The notes under the pieces are model-generated. The model did no database searches. It was not told the origin of the DNA and worked only from the letters and a program-made list of their open reading frames with translations. From Spirosoma sp. (GTDB lineage Bacteria; Bacteroidota; Bacteroidia; Cytophagales; Spirosomataceae): a DNA stretch of 5,975 nt. The stretch is taken from NCBI GenBank assembly GCA_028288385.1, contig JAQBNX010000511.1:1-5975 (forward strand). Reading direction: 5' to 3'. This document shows, one piece after another, positions 1 to 5,975 of the stretch (its first letter is position 1; each line of letters opens with the position of its first letter). Both the position numbers and the translations under genes were made by a program.

Positions 1-1
1 C

Positions 2-3000
2 GATGGGCAGATCGTAAAACCCCTATCGGCCGAAACGATTGCTGATCTGATTTGGCAATTAGGACAAACTAAGCCCGATGCAATAGCTGTTTCGCTGCTA
101 AACGCTTATCGAAATCCCGCGCATGAACACCAGCTTCGTGACGCGCTCACAGAGGCTGGTTTTTCCCTTATTACGCTTTCGACTGATGTTTCGACTGCAC
201 CTGGCTACGTAGCCCGAACCCAGACTGCCGTGGTCGATGCGTACCTGACGCCGGTACTACGGTCTTATTTGACCAACGTACAGGAGCAGGTTGGCAATTG
301 GCCCGTTCGAATTATGACCAGCGCCGGTGGGCTCGTCCGCGCTGACTTGTTCCGGCCAAAAGATAGTCTTCTTAGCGGCCCGGCGGGAGGTGTAATCGGT
401 GCGGCTGCGGTGTGCAACGGCACGCCCGTACTCACCCTCGACATGGGCGGCACCAGCACCGATGTCGCCCGAATCCATAATACTCCCGACTACCGGTTTT
501 CTACCCAAATCGGGTCGTTTGACCTGCAGATACCCTCGCTGGCAATTGAGACCGTAGCGGCCGGGGGTGGGTCGGTCTGCTGGTTCGATGGAACTGGTAT
601 TACTTCTGGTCAATTGCGCGTGGGTCCACAGAGTGCGGGAGCCAGTCCTGGTCCAGCCTGCTACGAGGCGAATGGTCCCCATCAGCCACTGCTGCTCACG
701 ATCACGGACATCAATTTGTTGTTGGGAAAACTGGATTCCAGTCAGTTTGGCATCCCGGTGTTTCCAGAACAGGCACAGGCAGCCTTAGATGAGGTGATCA
801 GACAAATCGAACAGAAAACTGGTAGCTGTCCCAACCCTCTTGACCTGCTACGTGGGTTCGAACGCATTGCCAATGAAACCATGGCGGGAGCCATCCGAAA
901 AATCTCGGTAGCGCAGGGTTTCGACCCTAAAGATTATAATTTACTGGCGTTCGGTGGAGCGGGCGGCCTACACGGCTGTGCTATTGCCCAACTGCTGGGT
1001 ATGGAGCGAATGATTCTGCCCTTTGACGGTGGTTTACTAAGCGCCTACGGTATTGGTCAGGCCAGGATCGAACGGATAGCTTCTTGTTCCCTGTTGCAGC
1101 TACTAACGGAAATCGAACCCGATCTTGAACAAGTATCCCATGACCTGACCAGCGAGGCTATGCGGGCATTGAAAGAGGACGTGGGGATGGATACGCCAAT
1201 AAAAAGAAAGACCGTCACCGTTTTTTTACGGCTACAGGGGCATGAATTTACCATTGGCATTCCATTAAGTTCGCGTTTAGCTGTTGATTTTCGGGCCGAG
1301 TACCAGCATCGCTACGGCCATTATCCCGAAGGAGCGAACGGGCAACCACCCCCTGTAGAAGTCGAAAGTATGCGCGTCCTTGTCAGTACCGTTGCCGACG
1401 AGTTACCAGTAACTGGCCCACCGTTGAGCCACTGTCATGCTGTTCCAGTCAGTCTGTCGGGACAATTAGAGACGGATAAATACCCAATCTATGACTGGAC
1501 AAAGTTGCAGGAAGGCGATACGTTTCGGGGTCCGGCCCTGCTACTCAATAGGACCTCATCCGCTTTTATCGAACCGGGTTGGCGGGTTGTTGTGCAGCCT
1601 GATAAGGATGTGTTGGCCGATTACGTAGCCGACTTTATGGCCCTTACTCCTGAGCTAGATTTCTCAAAGGGTAAGAACGATGAAGTCATTCAGCTGGAGT
1701 TGTTTACCCAGCGCTTTCGGGCCATTGCCGAGGATATGGGCGCGCAGCTACAGCGAACTGCCTTTTCGACCAACGTAAAAGAACGGCTTGATTTTTCCTG
1801 TGCCCTACTGGACACCAATGCTCAACTGGTTGCCAACGCCCCCCACATTCCCGTGCATTTGGGCAGTTTGGGTGTTTGTGCGCGGCTTTGTCTGGCCAAA
1901 CTACCCCTTGGCTCCGGTGATGTTATCATCACCAATCATCCTAACTATGGCGGTTCACACTTACCCGACGTAACGCTGTTGCAGGGTGTTTTTACGGATA
2001 AAGAAGAATTGATAGGCTACGTCATTAACCGGGCGCACCATGCCGAAATCGGTGGCAAAGTGCCTGGTTCCATGCCACCCGATGCTACGTCGCTGGCTGA
2101 AGAGGGTGTAATACTGGAGCCGCAGTACGTGGTTAAAGGGGGTGTATTTTTGTGGAATATCGACAGCGAAGGCGGCTCAAAGGGACTGAAGCAGCAGTTT
2201 ACGGATGCCCTCTACCCCACCCGCGCCTTGTCGGAAAACCGGGCCGACATCGAAGCGGCACTGGCCTCACTGCGGGCGGGTGAAACGGCGTTACGTAACC
2301 TGGTGCTGCAGCAGGGTTTGCCCACGGTGCATCACTACATGGCCCGGCTGCAACAATCTGCGCATGATGCCATCGCTACTACATTAAATCCACTGAACGG
2401 ACAAGCGTTTGCTGCCGAAGAATCGCTCGATGACGGGCATACGATTCGGGTCAGTATTGCCATACAAGATGGCCGTATTACGTTCAATTTTACCGAAACG
2501 TCGAGCGTGCACCCTAATAACCTCAACGCCAACATCTCGATCCTGCACAGTGCCATCCTTTACGTGTTACGGCTATGGTGTGCAAAAGACATCCCCCTAA
2601 ATGAGGGTCTAATGGCGCCGGTTGACATTGTATTGCCCAAATCGTCATTCCTGAATCCCGTTTTCCCAAATGTAACATTAGAGTGTCCGGCCGTAGTGGG
2701 CGGCAACACCGAAGTTAGTCAGCGGTTGGTCGATACGTTGCTGAAGGCGCTGGGGCTATCGGCCTGTAGCCAGGGGACAATGAACAACTTCCTGTTTGGC
2801 AATCCGCGGATGGGCTATTACGAGACCATTGGCGGGGGCGCTGGTGCAACGGTCGGAGCCGACGGTCGGTCGGCAGTGCATCAGCACATGACCAACACCA
2901 AACTCACCGACCCCGAAGAACTCGAACGGCGCTACCCCGTCCGACTTCATCAGTTTGCCATTTGGAGCGGCTCGGTGGGCACAGGACAATTGCGTGTTGG

Positions 3001-3025
3001 CGATGGTATCGTTCGCGATATTTAG
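2..3025 (+). CDS. 5-oxoprolinase/hydantoinase family protein (HyuA-HyuB fusion), 5' end outside window, ends at premature TAG
   Basis: This family cleaves 5-oxoproline (to glutamate, ATP-dependent) or related cyclic amides such as hydantoins, in the cytoplasm. The frame is open from base 2; the GTG at 230 is internal, because family-like sequence precedes it (AVSLLNAYRNPAHE, visible residues 29-42). About 1007 residues are visible and roughly 130 are missing upstream, judged from the usual ~690-residue HyuA half. The HyuA half shows SGPAGGVIGAA (~125-135), the ATPase-type LDMGGTSTDVA (~146-156), a VGPQSAGASPGPACY stretch and FGGAGGLHG. The HyuB half begins near residue 563, with RTAFSTNVKERLDFS (585-599), NHPNYGGSHLPDV (645-657), RAHHAEIGG (677-685) followed by PGSMPP, then PAVVGGNTEVSQR and YYETIGGGAGA. 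The PGSMPP and SQGTMNN segments resemble true 5-oxoprolinases, but the substrate is inferred. The stop at 3023-3025 removes about 74 codons of conserved tail that remain downstream in the same frame, so the gene is probably defective. Confidence 0.9.
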   Translation, partial: DGQIVKPLSAETIADLIWQLGQTKPDAIAVSLLNAYRNPAHEHQLRDALTEAGFSLITLSTDVSTAPGYVARTQTAVVDAYLTPVLRSYLTNVQEQVGNWPVRIMTSAGGLVRADLFRPKDSLLSGPAGGVIGAAAVCNGTPVLTLDMGGTSTDVARIHNTPDYRFSTQIGSFDLQIPSLAIETVAAGGGSVCWFDGTGITSGQLRVGPQSAGASPGPACYEANGPHQPLLLTITDINLLLGKLDSSQFGIPVFPEQAQAALDEVIRQIEQKTGSCPNPLDLLRGFERIANETMAGAIRKISVAQGFDPKDYNLLAFGGAGGLHGCAIAQLLGMERMILPFDGGLLSAYGIGQARIERIASCSLLQLLTEIEPDLEQVSHDLTSEAMRALKEDVGMDTPIKRKTVTVFLRLQGHEFTIGIPLSSRLAVDFRAEYQHRYGHYPEGANGQPPPVEVESMRVLVSTVADELPVTGPPLSHCHAVPVSLSGQLETDKYPIYDWTKLQEGDTFRGPALLLNRTSSAFIEPGWRVVVQPDKDVLADYVADFMALTPELDFSKGKNDEVIQLELFTQRFRAIAEDMGAQLQRTAFSTNVKERLDFSCALLDTNAQLVANAPHIPVHLGSLGVCARLCLAKLPLGSGDVIITNHPNYGGSHLPDVTLLQGVFTDKEELIGYVINRAHHAEIGGKVPGSMPPDATSLAEEGVILEPQYVVKGGVFLWNIDSEGGSKGLKQQFTDALYPTRALSENRADIEAALASLRAGETALRNLVLQQGLPTVHHYMARLQQSAHDAIATTLNPLNGQAFAAEESLDDGHTIRVSIAIQDGRITFNFTETSSVHPNNLNANISILHSAILYVLRLWCAKDIPLNEGLMAPVDIVLPKSSFLNPVFPNVTLECPAVVGGNTEVSQRLVDTLLKALGLSACSQGTMNNFLFGNPRMGYYETIGGGAGATVGADGRSAVHQHMTNTKLTDPEELERRYPVRLHQFAIWSGSVGTGQLRVGDGIVRDI

Positions 3026-3247
3026 TTTCTGGTGTTTATGCAGGCCACGCTACTGTGACAGCACCGAGTTGTCGCACCCTACGGTTTAAATGGAGCTGAA
3101 CCCGGCGCAGTCGGCCGGCAGACGCTGATTCATGCAGACGGTCGACAAGAGAACCTGCCGGGTATTTTCACGCGAGCAATGGCGGTTGGCGAAATAATCA
3201 GGATTGAAACGCCGGGGGGCGGGGGTGCTAATGCAGTAATCGAATGA
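3026..3247 (+). pseudogene. Disconnected C-terminal tail of the oxoprolinase, in frame, behind two stop codons
   Basis: Reading on in the same frame past TAG 3023-3025 gives FLVFMQATLL, a second stop (TGA 3056-3058), then QHRVVAPYGLNGAEPGAVGR (3059-3118) and a tail ending LPGIFTRAMAVGEIIRIETP plus GGGGANAVIE before TGA 3245-3247. HyuB proteins typically continue after 'GDGxVRE' with an 'EF..P....LLS.R....PYGL.GGEPG..GR' segment and finish near a 'TPGGGG' motif, so this is the family's expected C-terminus. No frameshift is needed. The TAG falls where the family usually has Glu, and the TGA falls at a probable Ser. No plausible start codon lies between the TGA and the conserved block, so separate translation of the tail is unlikely. 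Alternatives are sequencing error at two sites or stop-codon readthrough. Confidence 0.82.
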
Positions 3248-3262
3248 CTATATCAGAAACGT

Positions 3263-3325
3263 CAAAGTTTTTAGCCCCACGGTTATGGTTTATGTACGAA
3301 CCTAACCATCGGGCTAAAAACTTTG
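3263..3325. terminator. Long hairpin between convergent genes, possible bidirectional terminator or transcript-end structure
   Basis: CAAAGTTTTTAGCCC (3263-3277) is the exact reverse complement of GGGCTAAAAACTTTG (3311-3325). Inside it, GGTTA (3281-3285) pairs with TAACC (3303-3307). After a bulged T at 3286, GGTT (3287-3290) pairs with AACC (3299-3302), leaving an 8-base loop (3291-3298). The hairpin starts 15 bases after the ancestral oxoprolinase stop and ends 26 bases from the stop of the minus-strand dehydrogenase gene, the usual place for a shared terminator. The T-run lies in the 5' arm and the A-run in the 3' arm, so the RNA from neither strand has the U-tract that should follow a canonical intrinsic terminator. 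The structure is certain; its role as a terminator is inferred from position. Confidence 0.5.
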
Positions 3326-3351
3326 TAAGAAACTATACGTACTAGCTGATG

Positions 3352-4359
3352 CTACGGTTGCCCTTTGCCACCGGCCGAGCCATACACCTGCCCAGTAGCA
3401 TAGCTGGCATCGCTGGCGGCAAGCTGCACATAAATAGAGGCCAGTTCGGCTGGTTGACCCGGCCGTCCCAGCGGGGTATCACCACCGAAGGTCTTTAGTT
3501 TTTCCGCCGTTGCTCCGCCACTGGGTTGTAATGGTGTCCAGATTGGGCCGGGCGCAACGCCATTAACTCGGATGCCTTTTGGTCCCAGTTGCTTGGCCAG
3601 CGACTTGACGAAGTTCATCGTTGCCGCCTTCGTTTGTGCATAGTCATACAAGTTGGGCGACGGGTCGTAGGCCTGTTCGGAGGTTGTTCCAATAATGGCT
3701 GATCCGGGCTTGAGGTGAGGCAGGGCTGCTTTAATGATCCAGAAAGGTGCGTAGATGTTCGTCTTCATAGTCCAGTCAAACTGCTCGGTCGATATGTCGA
3801 GGATTGAGTCATGTGTCTGCTGGCGGGCGGCATTGCTCACCACAATATCTAAACCACCAAGACCCTGAACCGCTTCAGCCACTAATCGCTGACAAAAGGC
3901 TTCATCACGCAAATCACCGGGTATGGCAATGGCTTTGCGACCTTCGGCCTTAATCAAGGCAATCACTTCACGGGCATCGGGTTCTTCGGCGGGCAAATAA
4001 TTAATGGCTACATCGGCTCCTTCGCGGGCATAGGCAATGGCAGCTGCCCGTCCCATGCCCGAATCGCCCCCGGTAATCAGGGCTTTTCGTCCCTGCAATC
4101 GCCCTGATCCTTTGTAACTAGTCTCGCCATGATCAGGGCGTGGGTCCATTTTGCTGGCTAAGCCTGGCCAGGGTTGCATGGTCGTTTTAAAAGGCGGCTT
4201 AGGGTATTTAGTGGTGGGGTCAACGAGTGCCTGCTGATCAACGCCATTAATAGGCTGTGTGTCTGGAGCAGCCAACGCAGGTGACGCTACGACGGTGGCT
4301 AATCCGGTTCCTAATCCGTGAATCGCCCGACGTCGGCTAAGTTGATTTTCTTCTTTCAT
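3352..4359 (-). CDS. Short-chain dehydrogenase/reductase (YghA/YdaD-like) with twin-arginine export signal
   Basis: Complete 335-residue NAD(P)-dependent oxidoreductase of the classical SDR fold. The Rossmann glycine motif is TGGDSGMGRA (96-105), followed by the REGADVAINYLPAEEPDA segment typical of the E. coli YghA / B. subtilis YdaD (general stress protein 39) group. The catalytic set is present: Asn201, Ser227, Tyr240 and Lys244 (YAQTK), with Ser 13 residues before Tyr. The usual NNAG motif reads SNAA (175-178). The APGPIWTPLQPSGG loop and the C-terminal GQVYGSAGG also fit the YghA group. YghA acts as an NADP-dependent aldehyde reductase, but the substrate here is unknown. Residues 1-31 are an extension: SRRRAI (8-13), a hydrophobic stretch, then SPALA-A (26-31), resembling a Tat signal with an AxA cleavage site. 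The ATG at 4357-4359 is chosen because it includes this signal; no Shine-Dalgarno sequence precedes it. It is convergent with the oxoprolinase and divergent from the acyl-CoA synthetase. Confidence 0.93.
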   Translation of the reverse strand: MKEENQLSRRRAIHGLGTGLATVVASPALAAPDTQPINGVDQQALVDPTTKYPKPPFKTTMQPWPGLASKMDPRPDHGETSYKGSGRLQGRKALITGGDSGMGRAAAIAYAREGADVAINYLPAEEPDAREVIALIKAEGRKAIAIPGDLRDEAFCQRLVAEAVQGLGGLDIVVSNAARQQTHDSILDISTEQFDWTMKTNIYAPFWIIKAALPHLKPGSAIIGTTSEQAYDPSPNLYDYAQTKAATMNFVKSLAKQLGPKGIRVNGVAPGPIWTPLQPSGGATAEKLKTFGGDTPLGRPGQPAELASIYVQLAASDASYATGQVYGSAGGKGQP

Positions 4360-4647
4360 GGTTGTATTCAGTTTTTACATCAAAATTTACTGGATGGTAC
4401 AAGGCTCCTCAGCATTTTGCTTAACCTAGTATTTTTGCTGATTGGTTAGGCAATCGGTTAACTGCCTGATTATTCTATTTGTTGAGTATAGTTAATTAAA
4501 TTCAACCAGCCCGATCTGATCACCCCAAACACGGGATCTTCTTTTGCCATTCACCCCTGTATTAATCGACATGAACCTCTGGCACCTTACTCAATCATTG
4601 CATAATTTGGAGAAATTAAGGTAATATTGTTATCCAAATTAACCCTC
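4360..4647. promoter_or_regulatory. Divergent intergenic region carrying the promoters of the dehydrogenase and acyl-CoA synthetase genes
   Basis: This AT-rich 288-base stretch lies between two divergently transcribed genes, so it must contain both start regions unless they are transcribed from further away. I found no convincing match to the Bacteroidota promoter pattern (TTG, about 20 bases, TAnnTTTG) on either strand. The nearest candidates are the reverse complement of 4382-4390 (TAAATTTTG, one base too long, ~22 bases before the dehydrogenase ATG) and ATAATTTG at 4602-4609 upstream of the synthetase. Neither has a properly spaced TTG partner that I could confirm. No Shine-Dalgarno sequence sits before either start, which is usual in this phylum. 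No RNA gene or convincing protein gene was seen here. Confidence 0.5.
4417..4466. promoter_or_regulatory. Cluster of overlapping short inverted repeats, possible operator or 5'-leader hairpin
   Basis: TTGCTTAACC (4417-4426) can pair with GGTTAGGCAA (4444-4453) over ten positions, one of them a G-T wobble, around a 17-base spacer. Overlapping this are GATTG (4440-4444) with CAATC (4451-4455), and GGCA (4449-4452) with TGCC (4463-4466). GGTTA recurs 12 bases apart (4444 and 4456), and the second copy sits in the palindrome GTTAAC. The cluster lies 58-107 bases upstream of the dehydrogenase start and about 180 upstream of the synthetase start. It could bind a dimeric regulator or fold in the dehydrogenase leader RNA. 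Repeats this short can arise by chance, so the functional reading is weak. Confidence 0.25.
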
Positions 4648-5975
4648 ATGATCCAGACAAAGCTAATTCCACGCACGGCCGAAGCCTATGAGCCACCGAT
4701 GCTTATAAAGAATATTTTGGCTCAGTCGCTTAACTACGAACCGCACCGCGAAATCGTGTACCGCGATCTGTTCCGCATGAACTACGTCGAGTTCAACCAA
4801 CGCGTCCGGCAGTTGGCCAATGTCCTGACGGGTCTGGGAATTAAGCCCGGCGATACGGTTGCCATGTTTGATTGGGACAGCCATCGCTACCTCGAATGCT
4901 TCTTTGCTGTTACCAGCATGGGCGCGGTGCTTCATACGGTCAACATCCGGCTGTCGCCCGGTCAGATTCTCTACACCATGAATCACGCACAGGACAAAGC
5001 CGTGCTGATTCACGAAGATTTTCTTCCTATCCTGACGGCTGTGAAGGACCAGATTATGACGGTCGATAAGTACGTTCTTATTTCTGATAAGGTATATACC
5101 GGGCCGCGTTCGGCAGACCTTAACGCGGTTGGTCAGGTGCCAGATGGTTTTTCGGGGGAGTATGAAGCTCTACTTAAAAGTGCGTCGAATGAGTATGACT
5201 TTCCTGATTTCGACGAAAATACCTGGGCCACTACCTTCTACACAACGGGTACGACGGGCAGCCCAAAGGGCGTTTATTTTTCCCATCGCCAGCTATTCAT
5301 GCACACAATGGGACTTGGCACTTACGTATGTGGTTATCAGGCCGTACCATTTTCGGCTAAGGAAGACGTTTACATGCCCATTACGCCCATGTTCCACGTT
5401 CATGCCTGGGGCTTCCCTTTTTTAGCCACCATGCTCTCGACCAAACAGGTATATGCAGGACGCTACGATCCCGAAGTGGTGCTGAAGTTACTGCTACAGG
5501 AAGGAGTCACTTTTTCCCATTGCGTTCCTACCATTCTGAACATGCTCGTCAGCAGCCCGGCCGCGCAGCAGTTTCGCCCTCAGTTAGGCCGGTGGAAGGT
5601 CATTATCGGTGGATCAGCCCTGACAAAAGGACTAGCCAAAGGAGCACTCGATTTGGGAATCCAGGTGTATCAGGGTTACGGGATGTCCGAAACCGCCCCA
5701 ATCATGTCTGTTACGTACCTGAACGATAAGGAACGCGATTTAGCCATTGAGGAGCAGATTGAAATGCGAACGTGTGCGGGCAGGATAGCTCCCTTCGTAG
5801 AAATGCGGCTGATGAACGACGACGGTTCGTTTGCCCCGCATGATGGTCATACACTGGGCGAAGTAGTGGCGCGGGGCCCGTGGATGACGCAGGGTTATTA
5901 CCAGGACCCGATACGCGGTGCCGAGCTCTGGAAAGGTGGCTGGCTGCACACCGGCGACGTAGCAAGCATTACACC
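4648..5975 (+). CDS. AMP-forming fatty acyl-CoA synthetase (AlkK-like medium/long-chain type), 3' end outside window
   Basis: This enzyme joins a fatty acid to CoA through an acyl-AMP intermediate, the entry step for beta-oxidation or lipid use, in the cytoplasm or at the inner membrane face. The visible 442 codons have no stop; the family is usually ~540 residues, so about 100 residues (the C-terminal lid domain) lie beyond the window. Adenylate-forming enzyme motifs appear in order: the phosphate-binding TTGTTGSPKG (199-208), PMFHVHAWG (247-255), GGSA (321-324), YGMSET (344-349) and WLHTGD (432-437). The PMFHVHAWG segment and the spacing resemble the AlkK-like fatty acid-CoA ligase subgroup rather than acetyl-CoA synthetases; chain length cannot be read from sequence. 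The ATG at 4648 is chosen because the protein then starts a typical distance before the first conserved segment. An in-frame TAA at 4603-4605 limits extension, leaving only a TTG at 4627 as an alternative. No ribosome binding site is visible. Confidence 0.92.
   Translation, partial: MIQTKLIPRTAEAYEPPMLIKNILAQSLNYEPHREIVYRDLFRMNYVEFNQRVRQLANVLTGLGIKPGDTVAMFDWDSHRYLECFFAVTSMGAVLHTVNIRLSPGQILYTMNHAQDKAVLIHEDFLPILTAVKDQIMTVDKYVLISDKVYTGPRSADLNAVGQVPDGFSGEYEALLKSASNEYDFPDFDENTWATTFYTTGTTGSPKGVYFSHRQLFMHTMGLGTYVCGYQAVPFSAKEDVYMPITPMFHVHAWGFPFLATMLSTKQVYAGRYDPEVVLKLLLQEGVTFSHCVPTILNMLVSSPAAQQFRPQLGRWKVIIGGSALTKGLAKGALDLGIQVYQGYGMSETAPIMSVTYLNDKERDLAIEEQIEMRTCAGRIAPFVEMRLMNDDGSFAPHDGHTLGEVVARGPWMTQGYYQDPIRGAELWKGGWLHTGDVASIT

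Noticed and set aside
230..232. GTG as the start of the oxoprolinase gene
   Set aside because: The frame stays open upstream to base 2 and the 76 preceding codons match the HyuA N-terminal domain, so the true start lies outside the window.
257..682. Antisense open frame inside the oxoprolinase gene
   Set aside because: It overlaps strongly conserved HyuA coding sequence and its translation resembles no known family; it is a frame shadow in GC-moderate coding DNA.
3023..3058. Programmed recoding (stop readthrough or selenocysteine/pyrrolysine insertion) at TAG and TGA
   Set aside because: It would need two different stops to be read within 12 codons, and I see no recoding element or reason for either special amino acid at these family positions. 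Loss by mutation is simpler.
3059..3247. Oxoprolinase tail as an independently translated small gene
   Set aside because: There is no ATG near the start of the conserved block (the first in-frame ATG after the TGA is at 3179, deep inside it), no ribosome binding site, and the sequence is plainly the end of the upstream protein.
4571..4624. A 17-codon ORF (MNLWHLTQSLHNLEKLR) upstream of the acyl-CoA synthetase, a possible leader peptide
   Set aside because: It is short enough to occur by chance, has no ribosome binding signal, and no attenuator-like hairpins follow it. Its Leu content alone does not support a leader-peptide role.
5711..5965. Antisense open frames inside the acyl-CoA synthetase gene
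   Set aside because: They lie opposite conserved adenylation motifs and encode Arg/Ser/Pro-rich sequence typical of antisense shadows.

Overview
The window looks like ordinary chromosome from a member of the Bacteroidota, most likely a Cytophagales relative of Spirosoma. This rests on moderate GC, AT-rich intergenic DNA, gene starts without Shine-Dalgarno sequences, and the flavour of the proteins. The genus is an inference from memory and was not tested by any search. There are three protein genes: one cut by the left edge, one complete, one cut by the right edge.

Bases 2-3247 (+) hold a fused HyuA-HyuB protein of the ATP-dependent 5-oxoprolinase/hydantoinase family. Its first ~130 residues lie upstream of the window. 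The open frame stops at TAG 3023-3025, but the missing C-terminal tail of the family is still readable in the same frame down to TGA 3245-3247. It is interrupted only by that TAG and by a second in-frame stop, TGA 3056-3058. The gene therefore looks broken by nonsense changes near its 3' end, and several family-conserved residues just before the first stop are also altered. A 63-base near-perfect hairpin (3263-3325) follows the ancestral stop and separates this gene from the convergent one.

Bases 3352-4359 (-) encode a complete short-chain dehydrogenase/reductase of the YghA/YdaD (general stress protein 39) type, carrying a twin-arginine-like export signal at its N-terminus. A 288-base divergent intergenic region (4360-4647), containing a cluster of small inverted repeats, separates it from the third gene. 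From 4648 to the right edge (+) runs an AMP-forming acyl-CoA synthetase of the medium/long-chain AlkK-like type, with its adenylation motifs intact in the visible 442 codons.

The three genes have different orientations and no shared operon is visible. Their likely roles are glutamate recovery from 5-oxoproline or a related cyclic amide, an aldehyde/alcohol redox or stress reaction, and fatty-acid activation. These do not form an obvious pathway. I found no evidence for a novel multi-gene system, mobile element, CRISPR array, tRNA or rRNA. The observations most worth checking are the interrupted oxoprolinase tail, the unusual hairpin after it, and the exported SDR.
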